Of a DNA stretch of 46,182 nt, positions 18,744 to 26,955 are shown piece by piece; position 1 is the stretch's first letter; every line of letters begins with the position of its first letter. The stretch lies in NCBI GenBank assembly GCA_023262005.1, contig JALREL010000177.1:1-46182 (forward strand). The letters run 5' to 3'. Below the pieces are notes generated by a model. It had not been told where the DNA came from and made no database searches. It worked only from the letters and a program-made list of their open reading frames with translations. Position numbers and translations under genes: made by a program. This stretch comes from Sphingorhabdus sp. GTDB taxonomy: Bacteria > Pseudomonadota > Alphaproteobacteria > Sphingomonadales > Sphingomonadaceae.

Positions 18744-18923
18744 ATGGCAGAGCCGTTCAAACGCTTTCGCTGCACCTATTGCGGGCAGGAATATGACGAG
18801 GCCGAAGGCTGGCCGGACGACGGCATCGCCCCCGGTACGCGTTGGGAAGATGTGCCCGAGGATTGGTATTGCCCGACTTGCGGCGCGGAAAAAGCCGATT
18901 TCGAGATGATCGAAATCGGCTGA
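18744..18923 (+). CDS. Rubredoxin (59 residues)
   Basis: The frame from ATG 18744 to TGA 18921-18923 encodes a complete rubredoxin. The four iron ligands are C10 and C13 (CTYCG) and C43 and C46 (CPTCG), with the conserved [24 protein letters not shown] stretch between. Rubredoxins carry single electrons, for example to alkane hydroxylase. Here the start lies one base after the P450 stop, so the two are almost certainly cotranscribed and the rubredoxin may feed the P450. No rubredoxin reductase is in the window. It ends nine bases from the tail of the convergent hydrolase gene. Confidence 0.95.
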   Translation: MAEPFKRFRCTYCGQEYDEAEGWPDDGIAPGTRWEDVPEDWYCPTCGAEKADFEMIEIG

Positions 18924-18932
18924 TCCTTCAGT

Positions 18933-19793
18933 TCAGATCGCGTTGACAGGCAATTTGAAGTAAACATGCCCGCCCGGTGATGCCGGCGGCATCGCGCCTG
19001 CCCGGATGTTGACCTGCAACGAGGGCAGGATCAGCAGCGGAGCTTCCAGCGTTTTGTCACGCGCGGTGCGCATTGCCACGAACTCGGCTTCGCTTATGCC
19101 ATCATGGGCGTGGATATTCCCGGCCTTCTGATCGGCAACGGTGGTTTCCCAACGATAGTCGGTCCGGCCCGCAGGCAGATAATCATGGCCGACGAATATC
19201 CGGGTTTGCGGGGGCAGGGCGAGTATTTTGCGGATTGACCGGTACAAGGTCGCAGCATCGCCGCCGGGAAAATCTGCGCGCGCAGTGCCGTAGTCCGGCA
19301 TGAACAGCGTGTCGCCCACAAAAGCCGCATCGCCGATCAGGTAGGTCACACAGGCGGGGGTATGCCCCGGCGTGTGCAGGACACCAATTTCAAGATTGCC
19401 CAATGGCAGGGTTTCACCTTCGCGAACCAGCTGGCCAAAGGCGCTGCCATCAGGTTTCACATCGTCGGCTTCGAACAATGCGCCAAACACGCCCTGCACA
19501 TGCGTAATCTCTGATCCGATAACGATCGGAGCGCCGGTCTTCTCGTGAAGATAATGCGCCGCGGAAAGATGGTCGGCATGGGCGTGCGTTTCGAGCAGCC
19601 AATCGAGCGTCAGGTCATTCTCGTCGACATAGCGCAACAGCGCATCTGCAGACTGAGTGGAAGTGCGCCCGTTACGCGGCGTGAAATCAAGCACAGGATC
19701 AATGATCGCCGCCTTCTTGGTCGCGGGATCGTGTACGACATAGCTGACCGTGAAGGTTGAGGGGTCGAAAAAGCCTTGAACGTGAGGATTCAT
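18933..19793 (-). CDS. blh: Metallo-beta-lactamase fold persulfide dioxygenase-like protein (Blh type)
   Basis: The family oxidises glutathione persulfide to sulfite in sulfide detoxification. The 286-residue protein has the metal motif THAHADHLSAA (residues 69-79), GHTPACVTYLIGD, GDTLFMPDYGTARADFPGG and the C-terminal GHDY. The metal-binding pattern and the GTARADFPGG loop are typical of the ETHE1/Blh group and not of beta-lactamases. It is read divergently from an ArsR-type repressor that precedes a rhodanese and a TauE/SafE exporter, matching known bigR/blh loci. AAGGAG at 19801-19806 is its ribosome site. Confidence 0.9.
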   Translation of the reverse strand: MNPHVQGFFDPSTFTVSYVVHDPATKKAAIIDPVLDFTPRNGRTSTQSADALLRYVDENDLTLDWLLETHAHADHLSAAHYLHEKTGAPIVIGSEITHVQGVFGALFEADDVKPDGSAFGQLVREGETLPLGNLEIGVLHTPGHTPACVTYLIGDAAFVGDTLFMPDYGTARADFPGGDAATLYRSIRKILALPPQTRIFVGHDYLPAGRTDYRWETTVADQKAGNIHAHDGISEAEFVAMRTARDKTLEAPLLILPSLQVNIRAGAMPPASPGGHVYFKLPVNAI

Positions 19794-19818
19794 GAGTCGT
19801 CTCCTTATGATCTATATA

Positions 19819-19832
19819 TTAGCACTTGCTAA
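19819..19832. promoter_or_regulatory. Operator TTAGCA-CT-TGCTAA in the divergent sulfide-response promoter region
   Basis: A perfect 6+2+6 inverted repeat lies in the AT-rich 66-bp gap between the hydrolase gene and the ArsR gene. Its right arm contains TTGCTA (19826-19831), which serves as the -35 of the ArsR promoter. A bound repressor would block transcription in both directions. ArsR family dimers commonly bind such sites. Confidence 0.75.
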
Positions 19833-19853
19833 ATTAGAATCAATGCATATAAT
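19826..19853 (+). promoter_or_regulatory. Promoter of the bigR-like operon, apparently leaderless
   Basis: TTGCTA (19826-19831) and a consensus TATAAT (19848-19853) are separated by 16 bases. Transcription would start about seven bases after the -10, at or next to the ATG at 19860, so the message would have no 5' leader. GAGG lies only two bases from the ATG, too close to act as a normal ribosome site. Confidence 0.65.
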
Positions 19854-19859
19854 GAGGCC

Positions 19860-20186
19860 ATGTTCGATTTGGCTCGCTTTGACCTCGCACTGTTCGAGGA
19901 AAGCGCCGGACGCGCGGCTGCGCTGCTCCGGCTGCTTGGCAATGAAAAAAGGCTGATGGTTCTGTGCCAGCTTGCCGACGAGGAATTGTCGGTGGGCGAA
20001 TTGCAGCGCCGCGTCAGCCTTTCGCAATCTGCTTTGTCGCAGCACCTAGCTTTGCTGCGCGAGGAAGGCGTGGTTTCTACCCGCCGCGAGAGCCAGACGA
20101 TTTACTATCGCATCGCCGATCATAGCGCGCTGCGGATCATCGAAACCCTGGCGGAGCTGTTTTGCCCGCCCGAAATGAGGAAATAG
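19860..20186 (+). CDS. bigR: ArsR family repressor, BigR/SqrR-like persulfide sensor
   Basis: This winged-helix repressor has 108 residues, with the recognition region LSVGELQRRVSLSQSALSQHLALLREEGVVSTRRESQTIYYRI. Cys36 (VLCQLAD) and Cys102 (LFCPPE) lie at the positions where BigR and SqrR form a persulfide-induced crosslink; the metal-site cysteines of true ArsR are absent. It should repress the divergent dioxygenase gene and its own operon (rhodanese, exporter) by binding TTAGCACTTGCTAA, and release when sulfane sulfur accumulates. Its own mRNA looks leaderless. Confidence 0.88.
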   Translation: MFDLARFDLALFEESAGRAAALLRLLGNEKRLMVLCQLADEELSVGELQRRVSLSQSALSQHLALLREEGVVSTRRESQTIYYRIADHSALRIIETLAELFCPPEMRK

Positions 20187-20188
20187 CC

Positions 20189-20722
20189 ATGACTGCAAGT
20201 TTGCACAAATTGTCACCGCAGGCCGTGCGCGAGCGGCTTGATGCAGGTCGCGCGGTGCTTGTCGATATTCGCGAGCCTGACGAATATGCGCGCAGCCACA
20301 TCAAGGGCGCACAATCGCAGCCGCTATCGCAATGGGAAAAGGCGCATCTCACCATCGATCCTGATGCTGATGTGATTTTCACCTGCCGTTCGGGCATGCG
20401 CACCGCCGGGGCATGCGACCGACTGGCCGCGCGAGTTACAGGCGAAGCCTTTGTGCTCGATGGAGGCCTCAATGCCTGGGAAAAGGCTGGGCTGCCCGTT
20501 GAAACCAATGCCGATGCTCCGCTCGAAATCATGCGGCAGGTGCAAATTGCGGCCGGTTCGCTGGTTTTGATCGGCGTTCTGCTTGGCTTCCTTGTTGCAC
20601 CAGCATGGTTCGGGCTTTCGGCCTTTGTTGGTGCCGGCCTTACCTTTGCGGGCGTCACCGGCTTTTGCGGCATGGCGCGTCTGTTGATGCTGATGCCGTG
20701 GAACCGGGTGAAAGCTGCCTGA
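20189..20722 (+). CDS. Rhodanese with C-terminal membrane segments (YgaP-like)
   Basis: The protein (177 residues from ATG 20189, ribosome site TGAGGA) has an N-terminal rhodanese domain. Its active-site loop is TCRSGMRT with Cys66, and the entry motif is LVDIREPDEYARSHI. Two hydrophobic segments at about residues 120-165 form a DUF2892-like membrane part, so the domain faces the cytoplasm from the inner membrane as in YgaP. Rhodaneses move sulfane sulfur between persulfide, sulfite and thiosulfate. It starts two bases after the repressor and ends one base before the exporter gene. Confidence 0.9.
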   Translation: MTASLHKLSPQAVRERLDAGRAVLVDIREPDEYARSHIKGAQSQPLSQWEKAHLTIDPDADVIFTCRSGMRTAGACDRLAARVTGEAFVLDGGLNAWEKAGLPVETNADAPLEIMRQVQIAAGSLVLIGVLLGFLVAPAWFGLSAFVGAGLTFAGVTGFCGMARLLMLMPWNRVKAA

Positions 20723-20723
20723 C

Positions 20724-21485
20724 ATGGTCTGGGAAACGCTCCTGCTGGCGGGGCTTGGCGGCGCGCTGATCGGGCTGCTGCTGACGCTGTTCGGCGGGGG
20801 TGGTTCTGTTCTGGCGACGCCCTGGCTGATCTATGTGGTCGGCGTGGTTGATACCCATGCCGCCATAGGCACCTCGGCAGCGGCGGTGGCGGTTAATGCC
20901 GCAACCGGGCTTGCCGCGCAGGCGCGGGCAGGGCGGGTCAAATGGCCGTGCGCCGTCACCTTTGGCATAGCGGGACTTGCCGGTTCGCTGGTGGGTGCGC
21001 AGTTCGCCAAACAGGTGGATGGCAAGGCGCTGCTGATGTGGTTCGCCTTTGCGATGATTGCGATTGCCATTTCGATGCTCATCCCGAAGAAAAACGAAGG
21101 CGACCCCAATGTCCATCTGACACCGCCGATGGTGCTCAAACTAGCACCTGTGGGTTTGCTCGCCGGGCTTGCCGCAGGCTTTTTCGGCATCGGTGGCGGA
21201 TTCCTGATTGCCCCCGGATTGATGGCGTCGACCGGCATGACGCTTGCCAATGCCAGCGCCTCTTCGCTGGTTTCGGTCACGCTGTTCGGTAGTGCGACCA
21301 GCCTGTCTTACGCGGCGTCCGGCCAATTGTTGTGGCCGCTTTTTGCTGCGTTGGTGGTGGGGGGCGGTGCCGGCACTTTAGCCGCCATACCGCTTGCCAA
21401 AAGACTGGAAAAACGCACTGCGCTCGCCCGCACCATCTTCGCCTTGATGGTGATAGCGGTGGCGATTTTCATCCTGCTGGGCTGA
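20724..21485 (+). CDS. TauE/SafE family anion (sulfite) exporter
   Basis: This 253-residue polytopic membrane protein has about eight hydrophobic segments. The repeated glycine-rich motifs are GLLLTLFGGGGSVLATPWLIYVVG in the first half and GLAAGFFGIGGGFLIAPGL in the second, the two-fold TauE/SafE signature. In this setting it probably exports the sulfite made by the dioxygenase. It lies one base after the rhodanese stop. Its last 17 bases overlap the tail of the convergent GST gene. Confidence 0.9.
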   Translation: MVWETLLLAGLGGALIGLLLTLFGGGGSVLATPWLIYVVGVVDTHAAIGTSAAAVAVNAATGLAAQARAGRVKWPCAVTFGIAGLAGSLVGAQFAKQVDGKALLMWFAFAMIAIAISMLIPKKNEGDPNVHLTPPMVLKLAPVGLLAGLAAGFFGIGGGFLIAPGLMASTGMTLANASASSLVSVTLFGSATSLSYAASGQLLWPLFAALVVGGGAGTLAAIPLAKRLEKRTALARTIFALMVIAVAIFILLG

Positions 21486-22455
21486 GTGCCTCGCGCCAGC
21501 TCGGCCCCAGCACGGGATCGACTACTACCTTTGCATCCCCGTCCAACGCAGCATAGCGCGCGCGCAGATCGGCGAGACATTTGACCTGATATTTGAACGT
21601 GCCCTGCTCATAGGGCAGGCCCATGGCCGTCATCGCGAATGTTTCCGCGCCGCTTTGCGCCGCTGCCGCATTGGCGAGCAGGAAAGGGGCATAGACTTCG
21701 CCAGAAATGCGCACGAGCTCCGTAACCACGGGCGCAATGGTATCTTCCCACTCTCCCTCGACGCCGGACATGTCATCGACATGGGCCAGCCAGCGATAGC
21801 TATAGGGGAATTCGGCGCGCATCATCGCCTGTGGGGTCGGGTCGGTGCCCAGCTGCGACAGCTGGCCAAAGATCGAGAATTCGGCAAGGCTGGGGCGGGT
21901 GCCAAACAGGCTGTGTCGGTTCACGACATGCGCCTCAAGCGCCGCAAGCACCGCCTTGGTACTTGCCTCGATCAAGGGGAAGTTTTCGCGGGTGCAGCCG
22001 ACGATGGCCATCCGACCGACCTGCCGGGCACGAAACGCCTCGGCAAATCCTTGGCTCGTCTGGAGTCCTCCGCCTTTGAGATTGTCGAATGCCAGCCAGC
22101 GGCTCATTTGAACCTGGTCGACTTCTTCGAGCCAGCGATAACCGAACATCGCCTTGGTCAGCCATTCGTCGGCAAAATCCTCCAGCAAGTGCGCAAGGAA
22201 TGCCATCGCCGGTGATGGCGGGACGACCGACCGCTCTGCATGGCGTTCCTCAAGATCATAGACCAATGGTGTGGAATCATTGGCAAAATGCCCGTCTGGA
22301 TACTGCAGCACCGGGATCACCGGCGCCTTGACCTGCTGCAATGCATCGCGTGCCGCCGCGCCATCCTTCCAGATATGGGTGATCCGGCGATAGCGCAGCA
22401 GGGCGCGCATCTTCATCGAATAAGGTGATCCCAGTGCGCCATAGAGCGTGTACAT
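21469..22455 (-). CDS. Glutathione S-transferase family protein
   Basis: The start at ATG 22455 follows AAGGA and gives 328 residues. The N-terminal thioredoxin-like domain begins MYTLYGALGSPYSMKMRALLRYR and includes APVIPVLQYPDGHFANDSTPLVYDLEE, with the cis-Pro (VIPVL) and the S/T that bind glutathione. The C-terminal helical domain is long for a GST. It is the last gene of a minus-strand operon after FMO, P450 and crotonase-family genes and may detoxify or open an oxidised intermediate. The start lies five bases after the crotonase stop. Confidence 0.86.
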   Translation of the reverse strand: MYTLYGALGSPYSMKMRALLRYRRITHIWKDGAAARDALQQVKAPVIPVLQYPDGHFANDSTPLVYDLEERHAERSVVPPSPAMAFLAHLLEDFADEWLTKAMFGYRWLEEVDQVQMSRWLAFDNLKGGGLQTSQGFAEAFRARQVGRMAIVGCTRENFPLIEASTKAVLAALEAHVVNRHSLFGTRPSLAEFSIFGQLSQLGTDPTPQAMMRAEFPYSYRWLAHVDDMSGVEGEWEDTIAPVVTELVRISGEVYAPFLLANAAAAQSGAETFAMTAMGLPYEQGTFKYQVKCLADLRARYAALDGDAKVVVDPVLGPSWREALSPAG

Positions 22456-22460
22456 AGAAA

Positions 22461-23336
22461 TTATCCTTGTCGGCGGGCGGTGGGATCGGCGGGCCACCAG
22501 GGCGTCGCCGGCATATCGCTCGACACCTTGCTGGGGAAATTCGGCGCCCGCTTTTCAAGGAAAGCCGAAACACCTTCGTGCACGTCCGCGCCTTTGCCCA
22601 ACGCGATATTGAGCGGCGCATCGACCGCAAGCGCACCCGACGGATCGGCATCGGTCGAGAACCGCCACAACAGGCGGCGGGTGAGCGCAAGGGCCACGGG
22701 CGAAGTGTTGGTCGCAATTTCCATCGCCAATTCGCGCGCGCGCTCGTCGAGTTGTTCTGCCGGGCAGGTCTCAGCTAACAGCCCTTTTTCCAACGCTTCG
22801 GCGGCGGGCACCAGTGCGCCGGTCAGGCACCATTTGAGTGCTTGGCTGAGGCCTACGATTTGCGGCAGGAACCATGCCGACCCCGCCTCTGGCACCAGAC
22901 CGCGGCGGGTGAACACGCAGCCGAATTTTGCATTGTCGGCAGCGATGCGGATGTCGCACGGCAAGGTGAGTGTAAGCCCGACACCCGCAGCCGAGCCGTT
23001 GAAGGCAACGATCGAAGGCTTGCGGCAATTCATGATCGCAGCGATGAAATTGGCGTTGCGGCCTTCGCTGCGCCCGCCGAAATTCTTAGCGCCTTCGCCG
23101 CTTTCGGTGTCGAACGATCCGGCACCTGCCGAAACATCGGCCCCCGCGCAGAACACGCGGCCCAATGCGCTCAATATCACCACGCGGATCGAATCCTCCG
23201 CATCGGCATGGTCAAATGCGGCAGCCAGTTCAGCGCCCATCGTCGCGGTGTAGGCGTTCATCGCTTCGGGGCGGTTGATGCGCACCCAGAGGATCGGTCC
23301 CTCCTGCTCCACCACCAGCGTGCTGTAATTGCTCAT
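22461..23336 (-). CDS. Enoyl-CoA hydratase/isomerase (crotonase) family protein, isomerase-like active site
   Basis: The 291-residue protein from ATG 23336 has the crotonase fold, with the first oxyanion segment RVFCAGADVS and the second NGSAAGVGLTLTLPCDIRIA. Aligned by eye with mitochondrial crotonase, Glu144 (GGGCE) becomes Thr in GVGLT, and Glu164 (FGQPE) becomes Phe in FGCVF. Both hydratase acids are missing. An acidic residue is present in GLVPEAGSAW, where PaaG-type isomerases have Asp. This suggests an enoyl-CoA isomerase or another crotonase reaction. A ribosome site (GGAGG) lies within the end of the upstream P450. Confidence 0.85.
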   Translation of the reverse strand: MSNYSTLVVEQEGPILWVRINRPEAMNAYTATMGAELAAAFDHADAEDSIRVVILSALGRVFCAGADVSAGAGSFDTESGEGAKNFGGRSEGRNANFIAAIMNCRKPSIVAFNGSAAGVGLTLTLPCDIRIAADNAKFGCVFTRRGLVPEAGSAWFLPQIVGLSQALKWCLTGALVPAAEALEKGLLAETCPAEQLDERARELAMEIATNTSPVALALTRRLLWRFSTDADPSGALAVDAPLNIALGKGADVHEGVSAFLEKRAPNFPSKVSSDMPATPWWPADPTARRQG

Positions 23337-23340
23337 CGGC

Positions 23341-24570
23341 TCATGCCTCCATGATCTTGACGGGCATTGCAGTGAAGCCATGCAGGAAAGGGCTCGCAAG
23401 CCGTGTGGGCTTGGCTTGCGGGACGACCTTTCCGGGCAGTTTGAGCATCTGTTCGATCACTGCGTGCAGTTGCACTTCGGCCAGCCGCGCGCCGACGCAG
23501 CGATGGATGCCATGGCCAAAGCCAACATGGCGACGGGCATTTTCGCGCCCGACATCAAATCGTTCTGCGTCCGGGAAAATCCGTTCATCGCGGTTGGCAG
23601 AGATGTACCACATCACCACTTTCTCGCCCTTGCCTATGCGTTGCCCGGCAAGCTCGGTGTCTTCGAGAGCTGTCCTGCGCATATGCGTTACTGGCGATTG
23701 CCAACGGATGATTTCCTGTGCGGCGTTGGGGATCAGCGACGCGTCCGCACGCAGCCGGTCCAATTCGCCCGGATATTTGTCGAACGCCTCGACCAGTGCG
23801 GACATCGAATTGCGCGTGGTATCATTCCCGCCAACAATCAGCAGCGCGATATTGGCGATCCGCTCCATCGCGTCCATGTTCCCCATCGCTTCCGAATGCA
23901 CCATGCGGCTCAAAAGGTCGTCGGTGGGTGGTTTGCTGCGGCGGTCTTCGAGTTCGCGGTCGAACCGGGCGAGCATCTCGCCCATCTGCACCAGGAACTG
24001 GGCGCGATATTCCTCGTTGAGATTGTCTTCTGAAACCCCGCTCGCCCAATCGGACCAGCGTTTGATATCGCGCCATTCCTCGAACGGCATGTCGAACAGG
24101 ATGCAAAGCATTCCCAAAGTGAGCGGCAGCGACACCCGTTCGACCCAATCAAATTCCTCGCCGCGCGGCAGTTCGGCAAACAACTTTTCGGTCCGCTCGC
24201 GCACCAGCTTCTCAAGCTTTAATATCTGGCTCGGGCTGAATGCAGGGGCGATGACCCGGCGCTGCGCGGTGTGGATCGGCGGATCCTGCGCGATGAAATT
24301 GGGGAAACCCTCACCATTTACCGCTTCGGCAATGGTGATGTTGCCCATGTCCCAGCGAGAGCTGAACACATCGTGGCGCAGCTCGACTTCCTGCACCAGA
24401 TCATGCGTAACTACTGACCAATAGGCGCCAAAGGGGCTTTCCGGACGCCAGCTTAGCGGCATTTCTGCGCGCAGTTTGGCAAAGGGCTCCCGCCACTGGT
24501 CCTCGGTGTAAATGGCGTTCGCGCTGACTTCGAACGGATTGATCGGGCGGTTATCGGCTAGGGTCGCCAT
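23341..24570 (-). CDS. Cytochrome P450 (CYP125/CYP142-like features)
   Basis: This 409-residue soluble P450 has the I-helix GGNDTTRNSM, the K-helix EIIRWQSPVTHMRRTA and the heme loop FGHGIHRCVGARLAE (ligand Cys358). The GNDTTRN and GIHRCVGARLAE forms are common in P450s of the CYP125/CYP142/CYP124 group, which hydroxylate terminal methyls of sterol and isoprenoid side chains; this assignment is tentative. It follows the FMO gene by three bases and precedes the crotonase gene by four. The operon carries a palindromic operator upstream that also occurs before the alpha-methylacyl-CoA racemase gene. Confidence 0.92.
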   Translation of the reverse strand: MATLADNRPINPFEVSANAIYTEDQWREPFAKLRAEMPLSWRPESPFGAYWSVVTHDLVQEVELRHDVFSSRWDMGNITIAEAVNGEGFPNFIAQDPPIHTAQRRVIAPAFSPSQILKLEKLVRERTEKLFAELPRGEEFDWVERVSLPLTLGMLCILFDMPFEEWRDIKRWSDWASGVSEDNLNEEYRAQFLVQMGEMLARFDRELEDRRSKPPTDDLLSRMVHSEAMGNMDAMERIANIALLIVGGNDTTRNSMSALVEAFDKYPGELDRLRADASLIPNAAQEIIRWQSPVTHMRRTALEDTELAGQRIGKGEKVVMWYISANRDERIFPDAERFDVGRENARRHVGFGHGIHRCVGARLAEVQLHAVIEQMLKLPGKVVPQAKPTRLASPFLHGFTAMPVKIMEA

Positions 24571-24573
24571 GGC

Positions 24574-25935
24574 TTATGCCTCCTCCATTTCGCGCCCAGG
24601 AACGGGCAGGGCATTGCCATTCGCGGCTGCACGCTTGGCTCCTTTGTCGAGCTCCTTTTTCAGGGCGCGGACATAATGGTCGAAATCGAGCTGGATGGTA
24701 TGCCGCCGCGCGGCATAATATTGGCCGGTGTAATAATCCTCATCGGCGGCAATGATGCGGCGCATTTCATCTTCCGAAGGCGGCGCATATTTGCCGGCGA
24801 GATAGGCCGCGACAAGTTTCGATTGTTGCTCGGCAAAGTTGACGAGCGTCGGTAGCGGCTGGGCCAACCCCATATAGAAAAGGTCGGGCACACCCGGTTT
24901 CATGATCCGTTTGAACAATGGCGGCGGTCGGTTGTCGCTGTCAGCGGTGAACGCCGGATTGTCGAAGAAGGGGAAACTTATGTCATAGCCGGTGGCCCAG
25001 ACGATGACGTCGATCTTCTCACGGCTGCCATCGGTGAACACCACGCCATCGCCGTCCAGCCGTTCGACAGCCGGCTTCATATTGATGTCGCCCGATCCCG
25101 CGCGGACGAGGAATTCGCCTGAGACGGTGCCGTGGCTTTCGAAAGGGCCAATCTCCGGCTCGGGCAGTCCATAGTCGCTCATCTTGCCGACGAGTTTCTT
25201 GACCATTCGCGCGCCGAGCCATTGGCGCAACCCTTTGGGCATCCAGGCCGGTGCCGGGTTCTTGTCGAGCGGTTGGCCTTGATAATATTTCGGGAAGATC
25301 CAGACGCCGCGGCGGGTGGAAACGAACAGCTTGTCGGCCATCGGTCGCTGCGAAAGCTCGCTCGCGATATCCATCGCGCTGTTGCCCATGCCGACCACCA
25401 GTACGCGCTTGCCGATGCAGTTTACGGGTTCAAACGGGGTGCGATATTGGTGCGAGTGGATCTGCGCGCCATCGAAATGGCCCGGATATTCGGGAATGCG
25501 GGCAGCCCAATGGTGGCCATTGGCAACGGCGAGCGCATCATAATGCTTCGTCTCACCAGTCGACAAAGTGATGTCCCAACCGCCGCCATCACGCCTTTGC
25601 GCCTTTTCGACGCGGGTGTTGAAGCGGATGTGCGGGCGCAGGCCGAAATGATCGACATAATCATGGAAATATTTCAGCAGCTGCGAATGGTGCGGATAAT
25701 CGGGCCAGTTTGCCGGAACGGGATAATCCTCGAAGGCAAGGCGCCATTTTGAGGTGTCGATGTGCAGGCTCTGGTAACAGGCCGACATGCCGTTGGGGTT
25801 GTTGTAATACCAGGTGCCGCCAATATCGTCCGACGCCTCGAATATGTCGAACGGAATGCCATAATCCTTGAGTCGCTTGGCAGTGGTAAAGCCGGAACAG
25901 CCGGCCCCGATGATGCACACCTTCGGCAGGTTCAT
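24574..25935 (-). CDS. Flavin-containing monooxygenase (FMO family)
   Basis: The 453-residue protein starts with an FAD motif GAGCSG (residues 10-15) and has the FMO fingerprint FDGAQIHSHQY (FxGxxxHxxxY, about residues 154-164), then the NADP motif VVGMGNSAMD. The Tyr at the end of the fingerprint favours FMO over classical Baeyer-Villiger enzymes, although some FMOs also oxidise ketones. It is the first gene of the minus-strand operon FMO-P450-crotonase-GST and has a strong GGAGGAG ribosome site. A perfect palindrome lies 45 bases upstream of its start. Confidence 0.9.
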   Translation of the reverse strand: MNLPKVCIIGAGCSGFTTAKRLKDYGIPFDIFEASDDIGGTWYYNNPNGMSACYQSLHIDTSKWRLAFEDYPVPANWPDYPHHSQLLKYFHDYVDHFGLRPHIRFNTRVEKAQRRDGGGWDITLSTGETKHYDALAVANGHHWAARIPEYPGHFDGAQIHSHQYRTPFEPVNCIGKRVLVVGMGNSAMDIASELSQRPMADKLFVSTRRGVWIFPKYYQGQPLDKNPAPAWMPKGLRQWLGARMVKKLVGKMSDYGLPEPEIGPFESHGTVSGEFLVRAGSGDINMKPAVERLDGDGVVFTDGSREKIDVIVWATGYDISFPFFDNPAFTADSDNRPPPLFKRIMKPGVPDLFYMGLAQPLPTLVNFAEQQSKLVAAYLAGKYAPPSEDEMRRIIAADEDYYTGQYYAARRHTIQLDFDHYVRALKKELDKGAKRAAANGNALPVPGREMEEA

Positions 25936-25979
25936 GTCGCTATCTCCTCCCCGCAGATACGGGCTCCATCGCGACTATG

Positions 25980-25997
25980 TTTAATCGCGCGATTAAA
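25980..25997. promoter_or_regulatory. Palindromic operator TTTAATC-GCGC-GATTAAA upstream of the FMO-P450 operon
   Basis: This 18-base perfect palindrome lies 45 bases upstream of the FMO start and 90 bases upstream of the divergent outer-membrane gene. Both seven-base arms recur exactly at 34538-34555 before the racemase gene, differing only in the central tetranucleotide. That recurrence makes it a likely binding site for one dimeric regulator. The family of the regulator is unknown. Confidence 0.75.
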
Positions 25998-26020
25998 GTC
26001 TAGTCCCCTAAGACATATTC

Positions 26021-26040
26021 CTGTCCTGAATCGCGGACAG
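26021..26040. promoter_or_regulatory. Second inverted repeat CTGTCC-N8-GGACAG in the same gap
   Basis: Exact six-base arms at 26021-26026 and 26035-26040 lie between the FMO operon operator and the MipA/OmpV gene, 47 bases before its ATG. It could be a second regulator site for the divergent gene. No matching copy is seen elsewhere in the window. Confidence 0.3.
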
Positions 26041-26087
26041 TCTGCTAGTAAGACGCTTTGACGGGGGCGGATTGGATTGGAGTATTC

Positions 26088-26939
26088 ATGAATTTGCTGC
26101 GCCGCCTCCTTTTGGTGCCGCTGCTTGCGGTCACATTCCCGATTTCTGTTGCAGCGCAGGCTCCGCAAGGGCCGCCGCCGCCGGACGACAACAGCCTGAC
26201 CTTGGGGTTTGGGGGCGGTATTGCCCCCGAATATGAAGGCGCAAGCAACTATGGCTTCCAGCCGGGCGGCATCATCCAGGGCAAAGTGGATGGTTTCGAA
26301 TTCCAGGTGCGCGGAACCAATATCTATGTCGATCTCATCCGCGATTCGAACGACAGCGAGGTTAACCTGATCCTTGGCCCGGTGGCGCAACTTCGCTTTG
26401 ATCGCACCAGCCGCAGCGATCTTGATGATCCGCGTGTTGCATTGCTCGGCACGCGCAAGACTGCGGTCGAACTGGGCGGCTATGTGGGCATCGGCAAAAA
26501 AGGGTTCCTGATTCCACCCGCCAGCCTGACATTCGACCTCGCATTCGTGCACGATGTTGCAGGCGCGCATGACAGTTTCATCCTGACGCCCGGTGTTGCG
26601 CTTGCGAGCCCGGTGTCGCATCGCACCTTTGCGCGGCTGGGTTTCACCGCCGATTATGTCGGCAGCGGTTATGGCCGCACTTATTTCGATGTCGCACCGG
26701 TGATCTCACCCGGCCCTGTGCTGCAGCCCTATACAACTTCAGGGGCAGGTTTCAAAAGCGTGGGATCAACCCTGTTGCTGGCGCACGATTTCGGCGGCGA
26801 TAACCGCAAGGGTTGGGCGCTTTTCGGGCTGGCGGGCTATAAAAGGCTGCTGGGCCAATATGCCCGCAGCCCGATCGTTCGCGATGCAGGTGATGCTGAC
26901 CAGTTTCTGGCTGTGGCGGGGATCGCCTATAATTTCTGA
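26088..26939 (+). CDS. MipA/OmpV family outer-membrane protein
   Basis: The protein (283 residues from ATG 26088) has a signal peptide ending near SVAAQA. It continues with LTLGFGGGIAPEYEGASNYGFQPGG, the hallmark N-terminal strand of the MipA/OmpV beta-barrel family. Alternating strand patterns run to a C-terminal Phe (VAGIAYNF), as expected for outer-membrane insertion. E. coli MipA is a scaffold for murein enzymes; many relatives are simply barrels of unknown role. It is divergent from the FMO-P450 operon and shares its regulatory gap. It ends tail-to-tail with the GGDEF-EAL gene. Confidence 0.88.
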   Translation: MNLLRRLLLVPLLAVTFPISVAAQAPQGPPPPDDNSLTLGFGGGIAPEYEGASNYGFQPGGIIQGKVDGFEFQVRGTNIYVDLIRDSNDSEVNLILGPVAQLRFDRTSRSDLDDPRVALLGTRKTAVELGGYVGIGKKGFLIPPASLTFDLAFVHDVAGAHDSFILTPGVALASPVSHRTFARLGFTADYVGSGYGRTYFDVAPVISPGPVLQPYTTSGAGFKSVGSTLLLAHDFGGDNRKGWALFGLAGYKRLLGQYARSPIVRDAGDADQFLAVAGIAYNF

Positions 26940-26955
26940 GGGTGTTGCGGCTCGC

